A program made the position numbers and the translations under genes. This document shows, piece after piece, positions 46,670-56,731 of a DNA stretch of 64,000 nt. Origin of the DNA: Anthoceros angustus (lineage: Eukaryota > Streptophyta > Anthocerotopsida > Anthocerotales > Anthocerotaceae); the NCBI GenBank assembly GCA_010909165.1, contig VJWM01000107.1:744001-808000 (forward strand). The letters run 5' to 3'. Below the pieces are notes generated by a model. It saw only the letters and a program-made list of their open reading frames with translations, was not told where the DNA came from and did not search any database. Numbering within the stretch: position 1 is the first letter of the stretch; each line of letters begins with the position of its first letter.

Positions 46670-46790
46670 GGTCCGGACTTGTGGTCCGGACTTGTGGTCC
46701 GGACTTGTGGTCCGGACTTGTGGTCCGGACTTGTGGTCCGGACTTGTGGTCCGGACTTGTGGTCCGGACTTGTGGTCCGGACAAAGTCCG
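46670..46790. repeat. GTCCGGAC minisatellite 2, right LTR
   Basis: Nine perfect 13-bp units, purer than array 1. The left LTR has no array at this position ('accttgcc…ctccgcc' type unique sequence near 36860). Confidence 0.97.
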
Positions 46791-47626
46791 AATCGACTTG
46801 TTGAATTGCCTCTTCCACGTGTGCCCGAGCACCGATACTCCTCCGCCATAAGTGTTCCGGAGGGGGCGTGCCCGGCTTGTTGGGCCACCTCTCCCAGTTT
46901 GTTGAGCCGGTCAGTATCACGCGAGGCTACAAGGCCTCGGTCACCTCTGCACCGCCGCCGTTGCTCCACCCGCCTCGCCCCGTGCTTCCTCTCCATTGCG
47001 CCATTCCGCCATAGCGCAGCTGCTCCTTCCGCCTTTCTCATGGACCAGCAGCTTCTTTTCGCTTCCGGTGCTCGGCCTCCGCTCATTCTCCTTAGCCTCC
47101 ACCTCCCTCCAGTGGTGACCTCCGTCGACCCCGGACTTCCTCCAGCTCAGGGCAACGCCCAACTCCTTGGATAGTCGCCGATTTTCCTCCGCCTTGACGG
47201 AGCTGAGGCACTATTTCGTGCTCGAGGTCGTGGATTCTCTCGTTGAGAATCACTGCCGCCCGACGCATCTTGGAGTTGTAGCTCCAGTGTCCTTCGCCCT
47301 CCATCTGCCGCCTCTCCTCTACTCCTGCACTGCACGGAGATCCCCTATCTCCCGAGTGCCGGGCCTCCATCTCCTTGCCGGCCCTTGCTCGCCCATAGCC
47401 ACTGTGCGGCCTTCGAGTTAGCCTCGGGCCGACTTTCTCCACCGGCCCGATCACGTCTCAGAGTGATCCCGCCGCTTGCCGCACTCTTCGCCGCTTTACG
47501 GCCGCCCACTTGGCGCTGCCAGCCGGCCGCCCGCCAGTCCCGAGCTCTCGCTTGTGCCGGGCCTCTTCCGCCTCCCCGCGCCTTCGCCGCAAGGTCCTCC
47601 GCCCGCTTGGCCTCCTCGAGCTTGCT

Positions 47627-49359
47627 TCACTGCTCAGACAAAGAACCTTGGCCCGGCCGAACCCCCGCCACCCACGCTTCCTTCCTCGATCCGAGCGAGG
47701 GACTCCGCCTTTTCCCCTCGGCCTTCACTTGCTCTTGAGTTCCACCATCCTCCTCGGGTGGCCTCCACTCGGGTCTCCACTGCACTACAGAGACCCCAAA
47801 GCATTCCGTCCATGACGAGCTGACTCGCCGTGTTTCTTCCACGGCCACAGTGAGGCCCCCACAAAGTCCGTAGTGAGCCGCCTCGGTCCGCCAAGGACCT
47901 CCATACCGCAGCCCCGAGTAAGTCCGGACTGGGTTCTCGGACCTAATCAGGGACCCTCTCCCGAGTGGTGAGGTCCGAGTCTCACCCTCTTTGGCCCTCT
48001 TGGCCTCTAACTTTTTGTGCCCTCTTTCTCCTGGGGCTCGGAGGAGGTGAGGGGGTCCGGGAGCAAGCTCTTTTGCCCCTTCCTGTCGGGGACAGGACCG
48101 GCTCGGGTGGGCTGCGCTGACCTCCTCCTTGGGCCACGCCCCTTCTCGCCTCTCCTTACGCCTCTTGCCTCCACCAAGGGGTGGTACGCACCTTCCGAGG
48201 TGCGCGTAGGCGGCACCGTCTTCCGCCTCTTGGCCCCGCTGAGTTCGTCGGGGCTCGGCCGCCGTGGTTGTTGGTCGTTGCCGGTGCGGAGCCGCCAACG
48301 CCTCCGATCCCCTCCCTCTGCCGCTCGGAGGGCACCAAAAGGAGGAAGGGGAATCTCCTCCCAAACTTCCTGGGTGGTGAGGGGTTCGCTCACGTATGGA
48401 GTCCGAATCCCTCCGTCGTCCTCCTCCCGAGTCCGCTTGGTCTTCAAGGACGACCCCCACCTCGGGCGCCCTTGCACGCTCTACGGGGCCTCCACCCGAG
48501 CGCCTGCTCAAGCTCTCCTCCTTCAGCTCGAAATGTCCCCATACATGAATCGTGTATGGGTCACCATGGCGAGGCTTCTCGCTCCTTAGCTTGCGTGCCT
48601 CAACCGGCGAAGATAATCCTTCCCCCCGCCTTCCTTCACCGGAGCGCATGCAGAATACCAACAGTTATCACCAAGGTGATCCACCTTGGTGAGGTGTTCC
48701 AATGGACAATGATCCGGCTACCGCCTTACTCCCAGATCGGATATCAACCATCCGTGGTTGTCCGCTGCGTGCCTCGATCGCCCGTGGCCGGGCCCTATCT
48801 TCCCTTCGCCTTAAGGGGCTCGCACCACGCCCCTTCTTCCTCCTTGGGCGGTTGTAGGCCATCCTCGGGACCTCCAAGGTCCATCGCCTCGGTCCTCCGG
48901 AGGTTCTTGGATCGGACCTCCTTGTTGATCGCCAAGCATCTTCCGGGCAAACTCCGGACTAGAGTTGTCAAAGGTCCACCATTTGGAACACGCCGATGCC
49001 ACTCCCGCACCAATTCTGCTTCCTCCACCGGGGCAAGTCCGGAGATAGCGGGTCACAATGTTGCGCTCCACGAGGGTCCATGGCTCCCAGACTCCGCCGG
49101 CTTTTGGGTGCCATTGCTTCTCCTCCTCTTGTTGCAGGCCGGGCCGAGTCCGCCGCACGATGTTCCTCCTTCCGCTCACGCTCCAACCTTGACGGTGAGC
49201 GCTCTGTCGACAGGCGCCCAAAAGATAGCGCCAGAGAGCCGGATTGCGGAGCGCAAGGGACCGTGAGGATTGTCGAGGTCGCAGCAAATGACCTCCCTCC
49301 TTGGCCGCGTGGAAGTAAATCGGCGAAGGCGCCTGTCCGTCAGAATCGCTGGGTCGCAT
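47627..49359 (-). pseudogene. LTR-embedded module, right copy (frameshifted)
   Basis: Same module as 37579-39141 but split into several frames: WEPWTLVERNIVTRYLRTCP (about 49080), LVRSLPGRCLAINKEVRSKN (about 48960), QEPPEDRGDGPWRSRG (about 48900), EARKLRSEKPRHGDPY (about 48590), KRTREEDDGGI. Comparison with the left copy shows mostly 1-6 base indels. Confidence 0.6.
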
Positions 49360-49747
49360 GGCTTACTCGACCCTACGCCCGCTTACCCGCCTTACGCGCG
49401 GCGGCGTGAATACTGCTATAACGGCCTGCAAGGTTACGGCCCCACGCATGCCCGACCTCCACTCGGGGCCGCCACGTGGCGCCCGTCATCCTCACGCCTC
49501 CGCTCCTAGGTTACTTTCGCGATTTATCCTTTTGACTGGAGTGGGTTCCGGACTTATCCACTTACTCGGCGTAGTCCGAGCTTGCCATAGTGGTAGGGGT
49601 CCGTTGTTCACTCGAGTCCGGAGTATACTCCGAGCCTCGTCCAAGCGCTACCCCAATTTATTCCTCCTTCCGCCTTATTTATCCTTCAATCCTAAAAAAA
49701 ACAAAACCCTACTTATTTCTTAACTCCCTGTGGAAGTGTATAGCCCA

Positions 49748-50690
49748 TGGGTCACCATCAAAACCTCATCACTCATATGCTTTCACCACATACCGCCTTG
49801 GGTAATTGGCAGAGTTGCGGCATGGGGACCTCTTCCACTCCTCCAATATTGTGTCCAAGATTGAGTTTGATCGGATGACGAGCTATTTGCCACCGCTGGA
49901 GTATCAAGGAGGATAAAAGTGTTTGAGTTTGCAACGGTGGTCAATGACATGGTCGATGTGCATTGTCCCATGGTAGAAATGTCTACCCGCTCCAAATTGA
50001 GTTGTCCGAGTTGGAACAAGTACATAAAGTCGCACATTCAGCGGATTATGAAGGGATTGTTACAAGATGGGATGTGAATACGCGAGCATCACGGAGTATG
50101 TGTACTGACAGTGCCCGCCTAAACCTCACCCGAAGTTTATTACTTGGTTCTCGAGGCGTATGGGATTCACGTTACTGGCGCCACCGGGCTCCACTCCACT
50201 CCTAGTTAGCAATCTAGTTTTCTCAACTAAGCCTGAAGTGTTCGCCACCAAGAAGCCGAGAACTTTTGCACAGGTCAGCCGTGGAGCCGAGCATGCTTAA
50301 CCCTTAAGGAAGCTGCCTTTTGCCCCATTTTTGGCGTTTTTTATTATGAATTTCTAATTACAAGAAAATCGACGCAATGTTCTCAACACCACAATTACCG
50401 TGATGACCTCCTCTTTCCAACCATATGTTCAAAAAGCACCACCCCTCGGAACATGCACAAATTTCCATAGCCATTTCGATCCACCTTGGGCACCAGTGAG
50501 GTGAGCATCTTTCTTTGCCTACCATGAACTAAGGTGAACTCAGATACACAAGAATGTAGGGGATCAGCATGACAGGATCCTGCGACCGACCTTTCTTCGA
50601 GAAAGAAGAGTCGAGCCGCAGAGAAGAGAGGGTCTCTTAGTTTCCTTGTGCTCCATATGTGTTTGCCTACTAGAGATTTTAGAACGTAAA
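49748..50690. other. No gene recognised (right flank of gypsy element)
   Basis: Unique-looking sequence; short frames on both strands around 49783-50205 without a domain. From 50690 TTGTAAA words appear. Confidence 0.4.
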
Positions 50691-50800
50691 AGTGAACTAA
50701 CGTTGTAAATAGTAATAGTTTTCTAATTTTACAACGGAGTGTGTTGTAAATGGTAATCGCTTGTTAAACGAGCGCTAAATAGTAGTTTCAAAGTCGTTTC
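50691..50800. repeat. Short TTGTAAA/TTTACAA cluster
   Basis: 'cgttgtaaatagtaat', 'ttttacaacgg', 'gtgttgtaaatggtaat': the same words as at 17.2, 23.4 and 55.4 kb. Possible left subterminal region of the CACTA-like element ending at 56731. Confidence 0.4.
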
Positions 50801-50994
50801 ATACAAACTCACCAGCACTGCAGTGCACGAGGTAGGTGACGTGCACAAGGCGTGTGAGGCAATGCATGCAAGATCTTGTCCAAGAGGAACATGCTTGCAC
50901 ACAAATCTTGATATAAAGGCGGGTTCATGTATGCAAGTAGATGTTTACATCTGCGGCGTATGTGTTGAGAGCAGGTATGTCGATTGCCCTCGGG

Positions 50995-51290
50995 GTGTGT
51001 GAGAACCGGCTTGCCATCGGTGTGTGAGGTGGGAGCTTGTGCGGCTAGTGTACTTGAGGGCCATGCGGCTTGCCATCGGGATGTGTGGGAGCTTGTGTAG
51101 CTAGTGTAATTGAGGCCATGCGGCCGCCATCGGGGTGTGTGAGGTGGGAGCTTGTGTAGCTAGTGTAATTGAGGGCCATGGGGCCTGACCTGGGTGTGTG
51201 AGAGCCGGGCTTGCCTGGGATGTGTGACGAGTGGGAGCTTGTATGTAGTGTAGGCCATGCACCGCCATCGGGGTGTGTGATGAGAGTCTA
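50995..51290. repeat. Minisatellite, about 58 bp, five units
   Basis: Built on 'gccatcggggtgtgtgaggt', 'gggagcttgtgtagctagtg' and 'taattgagggccatgcgg'. Units differ by small indels. Confidence 0.92.
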
Positions 51291-52260
51291 TGTGTTTGAG
51301 AGAAGCGGAAGCCAACCATGCCTCTGCACATTTTAGAAGCGGAAGGCCATGAGAAGTGCGGGAAGGCTTTGTAAAGCGCGGAAGAAGAAGCACGAGCGGG
51401 AATTTGACGTCCATCCATACAAGGCCTGCACCGCACCGCAGGTTTGCTTAAGATTGTCGACTTGGCTTTGCGGGGCAGCTTCCAAGGATTGCTTGATGAG
51501 AGAGATTGCACGACTTTGCTTAGCGGTCACATGTTGAGTCAGCCGCCTCTCTCTCACGCCGAGATCTTGGTCGGCAGACATACGTTGTGTATTGCACAAG
51601 CTCTAACAACGGCATGGTGTTTAGTTAGTGACTACACACAAGCTCGTGTTTAGTTAGTGACCTGCATTGACCGACCCACAACACAATTAGGGCTTACGAA
51701 ATTGAATTCCTTGGATCAAGAAGGTTTGTGTGCATCCCCAATCTCTTATGCTTGGTGCTTTTTAGGGCACGCACTTTCATGGGCAAAGGTTGCTAAGCGC
51801 CTTTCTACTAACCCCAACCACCTTGCAATGTAGACTACACGTGCAAGTGCGCGGTTGGGTTTGCAATGTCATGCGTAACGCGATAAGGAAACAAGACTTT
51901 TGGCCACAACAGATTAGTGGTGGGGACAGCAGGATGCCGTGGTGGAAGGATCCGCCTAACGGCTCGGTGGTTGGGTTTAGTAGACAGCGCAAGGAGCCGC
52001 TCCGCTTGTCGACAAGCCTAGCGTGCAGAAAAAATGGGCCACCGTGAAGGCAAAGAAGCGGGAGGGCGTCTCAAAGGAGCGGAAGGCTTAAGCGTCTTGT
52101 CACCTCGAAATGTGAGTTGTGCATCAACGGCGCCGGCAATATCGCACCTACACCGGTTTGAATCACGCCTTCAACTAGTTAATGCAAGCTCTAGGGTCGG
52201 TGATGATAATGAGCTCTAAACGATGGCTTTTCTTTTCTCACTTGTGTGTGGTAGGAAAGC
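51291..52260. other. No gene recognised
   Basis: Open frames up to 88 codons, none with a domain. 'cgtgtttagttagtgac' is duplicated near 51619 and 51644. Plus frame 51790-52047 (MRNAIRKQDFWPQQISGGDS) is protein-like but unassigned. Confidence 0.3.
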
Positions 52261-52261
52261 G

Positions 52262-52400
52262 AGCGATCACCGCCCGATGCGGTGGAGAACAAGCGACCTC
52301 CTCCGATGCCGTGGAGGAGGCAGCCTCCCGATGCGTGGAGGAGGCAGCCTCCTAATGCCGTGGAGGAGGGCGGTCGCCTCGATGCCGTGGAGAGTAGGCG
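52262..52400. repeat. Short tandem repeat, about 30 bp
   Basis: 'cgatgccgtggaggaggcag' and 'cctcc' repeat five times with variations. Confidence 0.88.
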
Positions 52401-52922
52401 CTAATCCCATGGCGGCGCTCTGTGGAAGAGCTGTGTGCAGCTGCGGGAGAAGCGACCAATGACCGTCTCAAGTCGCCACCACCTCCTCTTAGGTCTTCGG
52501 ATGAGAGAACAAGGGCCACCAGCGGTGGCTTATGTGCACACGCAGACCTTTTGAGAAAGATGATAAAGAAGGCACCAAGCTCGCTTCCTCCCTTGTCCGT
52601 GACACGGCTCAAAACTTACCTGGACCTTCAATCCGCCGTCAGATTCTCCCATGCCACCTCCACCACTCCTACTCCTAACCCTTCCGTCAATGTTGGTTCT
52701 CGTAGCTTGAAGAAGTGCAGCCAGTGATGGAGCAGCGAAGAAGTGGAAAATCCATGTGGAGGAGGGAGATGTGATCGAGATCCGCCGCAATTGCCAAGGA
52801 GAAATCGAATTAAAGGGAGCCCAAATGCACGCACGTCATTCCACAATGGACATTCATCTAGAATCGTGTTTACCGGGTTTTAGTTGAAACCGACCTTGCT
52901 TTTACTTTCATAAGCTTGTCCA
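52401..52922. other. No gene recognised
   Basis: Overlapping open frames on both strands around 52422-52846 with no domain. Confidence 0.35.
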
Positions 52923-53345
52923 GTGTGTGGCCTTGATCGCCCAATGTTTCTTTTGGTCTCTCAAGCCTAAACAGTGTGTGGCCTTGATGATGTTTCTCTT
53001 TTGGTCTCGCAAGCCTAAAGCCGCAAGTGTGTGGCCTTGATCAGTATTTTTCTATTGGTCCGCCTAAACATGTGTGTGGCCTTGACCGACCGCCCGTGTT
53101 TCTTTTGGTCTCTCAAGCCTAAACAGTGTGTGTGTGTGGCCTTGATCGCCCATGTTTCTCTTTTGGTCTCTCAAGTCTAAACGGCAGTGTGTGGCCTTGA
53201 TCCATGTTTCTCTTTTGGTCTCGCAAGCCTAAAGCTGGCGGTGTGTGTGTGGCCTTGGCCCATGTTTCTCCTTTGGTCTCTCAAGCCTAAACAGTGTGTG
53301 TGTTTCTTTTGGTCTCGCAAGCCTAAACATGTGTGTGTGTGGCCC
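52923..53345. repeat. Minisatellite, 50-60 bp, about nine units
   Basis: Unit 'gtgtgtggccttgatcgcc' + 'catgtttctcttttggtctc' + 'tcaagcctaaa'. Marked unit-length variation; the (gt) part grows and shrinks. Confidence 0.95.
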
Positions 53346-53489
53346 GCTTGGCTAACTCATAAGGATGTACATGCCACATGCCTCAGACAGCATGTGCCTC
53401 GTACAAGCATGTGGCCTATACATGCCACTTACAGCCACATGCCGCACGGCATGTACAAGCATATTCGATGTTTTCCTTCTCATGTGTCG

Positions 53490-54735
53490 TTGGATTAAAG
53501 AAGATTCATGCTATGAAGTGCTCCAATTTCGGTTGAGGTGGGTAATGCGGCACTTCATGGATCCATTGATTGGCAACGGGAGAGAAACTAGAGACACAAG
53601 CAATTGTGGAGGCAGCCATTCAAGAGATGTTGGTGGGATTTGGAGCATGGCTCATGTGTGTGACCAAATGTTCAACACCATGTTGCGCAATTGGAAGAAC
53701 AATCTTGCAAGATGCGCAAGACAATTTCTTGAGGGTAATCATCCACCTAAGTATAAGCCTCGTGATATCTCGGACCGATGCGCATTGTGGAGAATGAAAA
53801 GCCAAGGCCGGGATGGAGATGTCTCGCACAAAACGCATAGCAATGTTGAGGAAGTTGAACTCGGATGCCCAGTATGCCCACTTTGGTAATGGTGGGTTTG
53901 TGAAGTTTACAAATCGGTTTTACCAACTCTTTGGTAGACGCCCCACGGAGCAAGAGAGAGGTCAGTGCAAGAAGGCCGGAAATTGGATAATAAAACTTGA
54001 AACATATTGGACTGCCAATCTTCCTCATCCGAGCGTTGGCTCCAACCCCAGAATAGGTGCCAAACAATTGTGGCGGGACCTCAAGGATGCTGGTTACAAA
54101 GATGATGATTTGGATGGTAAGATTTTGATTTGATGTCTTTGCAAGTTTTGATTGTCCTATTTTAACTCGCTTTTTGATTTGCCATAGGAGCCGTAATCCG
54201 GCATTGGAGCGCAAGCAAGTGGATGATGACTGGTTTTTGGACAATTTGGTGCCTAGATTGAAGCCCGGGTTAAGTGAGGATCTTTCTCCTCTGTAGTTCT
54301 TATAGAAGATCTTTCAAGTCTGCTTGTTGTAACACCCGGCTTCTTGGTAACATATTCGATTCTTGCAGAATGGTGTGGCCTCCGCCTCGGGTGGGAAGCC
54401 TTAACCTCCCAAGTGTGGTCAAGACCGGTGTGGAACGAAGCCACGATGAAGTACTTGTTGAAGTTGAACCACTCCATCTCATGGAAGAGGTGGAAGAATT
54501 TGAAGAGGTTGAGGTATCCTCTCTAAATGCAGGAAAAGTTTTTCAATCTCATGGCCTCTCATCGAATCGGACAGGAACTTGAAGCTCAACGCCTTGTGAA
54601 GCTAGGTCCGGACTACGCCAAAGAGCTCAAGTCATCAAGGGTGAAGAGCATGAAGAGGAAGGAAATGAGGCTTCAACAAGTCCAATTTGAAGAGATCAAG
54701 GAGCGAGGAATTCTAGTTTGGTGCTTTCTTTTAGT
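53490..54735 (+). pseudogene. CACTA-associated protein (Transposase_24-like)
   Basis: Plus strand: FNTMLRNWKNNLARCARQFL then EGNHPPKYKPRDISDRCALW (about 53670-53790), then in the next frame MSRTKRIAMLRKLNSDAQYA then HFGNGGFVKFTNRFYQLFGR and RPTEQERG (53819-53960). The pattern 'KP.DI....W ... S...K.NR.K ...Y.HF.GS..F......... GR.P...E' is that of the plant En/Spm Transposase_24 family, the second CACTA protein. After an intron-like gap, 54527-54745 encodes a basic, coiled-coil-like tail (LKSSRVKSMKRKEMRLQQVQ). Frame shifts at about 53800. Confidence 0.65.
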
Positions 54736-54779
54736 TGCTCCTTAGAAACTCTTAGAAATTGATACGACATCGGCTTTTT

Positions 54780-54965
54780 GTGGGAATGTCCCTTTGTGTG
54801 TGTCTGGGGAATCTCCCAATGTTTGTGAGTGTGTGTCTGGGGAATGGCCCCATGTTTGTTTGTGGGAGTCTGTGTGTCCGGGAATGGCCCCATGTTTGTT
54901 TGTGTGTTTATTTGTGTGTGTGTGTGTGTGAGTGTGTGTGTGTGAGTTTCGAGCCTGCAAGAGTG
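54780..54965. repeat. GT-rich minisatellite
   Basis: 'ctggggaatggccccatgtt' and 'tgtttgtgtg' recur three times, ending in (gt)n. Confidence 0.92.
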
Positions 54966-55265
54966 TGTGCGAGCCTGAGCAGGAGAGCCTATGAGCACTG
55001 TGAGAGCTTGTGAGCGAGAGCTTGTGAGCCTTGAAAATTGAGCCTTGAGCTTGTGAGAGGGAGAGTCTGTGAGCTGTGAGAGCTTGTGAGAGCGAGAGCT
55101 TGTGAGCTGTGAAAGCCTGTGAGCGAGAGCGGTGAGCGATAGCTTGTGAGCTTGTGAGCTGTGAGAGCGAGAGCGAGAGCGAGAGCTTGTGAGAGAGCTT
55201 GTGAGCTTGTGAGCGCGAGAGCTTGTGAGCTGTGAGAGCCTATGAGCACTGTGAGAGCCTGTGGC
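54966..55265. repeat. GAGAGCTTGTGA tandem repeat
   Basis: Many imperfect units of 'gagagcttgtgagc' (8-14 bp). Reverse-strand open frame of Ser/Leu/Ala/His repeats is an artefact. Confidence 0.95.
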
Positions 55266-55399
55266 GCTGATTATGTGAGAGCCCGTGTGGGTTTGTGAGT
55301 GTGTGTGAGTTTGTGTGAGTTGAATGTGTGGATTTGTGTGAGGATCATGTTCATTTTGGGGTTTAGAATCGCTTGCATTTGGTAGTAGCATTCCATTTC

Positions 55400-55541
55400 T
55401 CGTGTGTCCCACTAATGCACAACAAGGTGCGATACAAAATTTACAACAAAGGACGTAAAACACTTGTTGTAAATATGCCCCATTTAAAGAAGCTGAAAAT
55501 AGATATTTGTGTTATTAATAATATTTATTTTTGTTTAAAGT

Positions 55542-55544
<3 letters not shown>
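55400..55544. other. Short TTTACAA-bearing spacer
   Basis: 'aaaatttacaacaaagg' and 'acttgttgtaaatatg'; same words as the array that follows. Confidence 0.4.

Positions 55545-55590
<46 letters not shown>
55545..55590. repeat. (AT)n microsatellite
   Basis: About 23 AT units. Confidence 0.97.
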
Positions 55591-55591
<1 letters not shown>

Positions 55592-55599
55592 CTTTGCGT

Positions 55600-56455
55600 T
55601 GTAATTTAAATGATGTAATTGCTTTTGCAATTGGGATGTTGTAGATGGTTTTGTAAAACAGTCGTTGTAAAGCGTTGTACCCACACCGAGACGTCTCAAA
55701 CTTAGATGTTGTAATTGCTTTTGCAATTGGGATGTTGTAGATGGTTTTGTAAAACAGTCGTTGTAAAGCGTTGTACCCACAACGAGACGCCTCAAACTTA
55801 GATGTTGTAATTGCTTTTGCAATTGGGACAATCGCCACCGAGACGCCTCAAACTTAGATGTTGTAATTGCTTTTGCAATTGGGATGTTGTAAAGCGTTGT
55901 AAAGCGTTGTACCCACACCGAGACGCCTCAAACTTAGATGTTGTAATTGCTTTTGGGATGTTGTAGATGGTTTTGTAAACAGTCGTTGTAAAGCGTTGTA
56001 CCCACACACCGAGACGTCTCAAACTTAGATGTTGTAATTGCTTTTGCAATTGGGTAGATGGTTTTGTAAAATGTGTTGTAAAGCGCGTTGTACCCACACC
56101 GAGACGTCTCAAACTTAGATGTTGTAATTGCTTTTGCAATTGGGATGTTGTAGATGGTTTTGTAAAGCAGTCGTTGTAAAGCGTTGTACCCACACCGAGA
56201 CGTCTCAAACTTAGATGTTGTAATTGCTTTTGCAATTGGGATGTTGTAGATGGTTTTGTAAACAGTCGTAAAGCGCTTGTACCCACACCGAGACGTCTCA
56301 AACTTAGATGTTGTAATTCCTTTTGCAATTGGGATGTTGTAAATGGTTTTGTAAAACAGTCGTTGTAAAGCGCGTTGTACCCACACCGAGACGTCAAACT
56401 TAGATGTTGTAATTCCTTTTGCAATTGGGATGTTGTAAATGGTTTTGTAAATGGC
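55600..56455. repeat. Tandem array, about 97-bp unit, nine copies
   Basis: Unit: 'gatgttgtaattgcttttgc' + 'aattgggatgttgtagatgg' + 'ttttgtaaaacagtcgttgt' + 'aaagcgttgtacccacaccg' + 'agacgtctcaaactta'. Each unit has five TTGTAA words. Copies differ by deletions of 2-40 bases. Open frames on the minus strand (IAKAITTSKFETSRCGY) only mirror the repeat. Likely the subterminal, transposase-binding region of a CACTA-type element whose end is at 56731. Confidence 0.93.
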
Positions 56456-56640
56456 ACCACGTCATCACATGGTGATGTGGCAATGAGGGCCATGTCATCA
56501 AATTATGCCACGTCATCACCGATGATGTGGCAATGAAGGCCATGTGGCAACAACATGCCATGTCATCACTTGGTGATGTGGCGGTGATGTGGCGCCACAT
56601 CACCACTTTAATGACATTGGCGGCCATGTCATTTTACAAC
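56456..56640. repeat. GATGTGGC inverted-repeat cluster
   Basis: 'catgccacgtcatcac' and 'ggtgatgtggc' alternate in both orientations. Contains the 22-bp perfect palindrome at 56583-56604. Confidence 0.85.
56583..56604. repeat. Perfect 22-bp palindrome
   Basis: Half-site GGTGATGTGGC (56583-56593) followed directly by its reverse complement, no spacer. Confidence 0.93.
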
Positions 56641-56719
56641 GCCATGAAGCTCTCGCCATAACGGGCGCGCGCGTTTTAACGCTGCTAACACCGTTGTAAA
56701 AACCGTTGTAAAACCCTCA

Positions 56720-56731
56720 TTTTCTGTAGTG
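56720..56731. mobile_element. CACTA-like terminal sequence
   Basis: TTTTCTGTAGTG, on the minus strand CACTACAGAAAA, the standard terminus of CACTA/En-Spm transposons. It closes the TTGTAAA-rich array. The three bases after it are 'agc'. I found no perfect partner end to the left; the closest region starts near 50.7 kb or is lost. Confidence 0.7.

Larger units (their letters stand above)
45421..49747 (-). repeat. 5' LTR (4.33 kb) of the gypsy element
   Basis: Runs from 'tgtggcggacttttgccgat' (45421, next to the PBS) to 'gaagtgtatagccca' (49747). In the element's direction it starts TGGG... and ends ...CCACA, i.e. TG...CA. Colinear with 35588-39825. Outer flanks: 'catggg' before 34171 and 'tgggtc' after 49747 share TGGG, consistent with a 4-5 bp target duplication, though the exact base is ambiguous. 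Unusually long for an LTR. Confidence 0.82.

Noticed and set aside
46028-47174. Frames of 240-350 codons in the right LTR
   Set aside because: Created by the 13-bp minisatellite and (CTC)n; 13 bp gives an open 13-residue period in every frame.
54696-55463. 255-codon minus-strand frame rich in Ser, Leu, His, Thr
   Set aside because: Translation of GT- and GAGAGCTTGTGA-type minisatellites.
50995-56455. Regular repeats resembling a CRISPR array
   Set aside because: No unique spacers of constant size between constant repeats, and the window is plant nuclear DNA.
55515-56493. Minus-strand repeat protein (IAKAITTSKFETSRCGY units)
   Set aside because: Mirrors the 97-bp TTGTAA array; no start, no domain, frames jump between copies.
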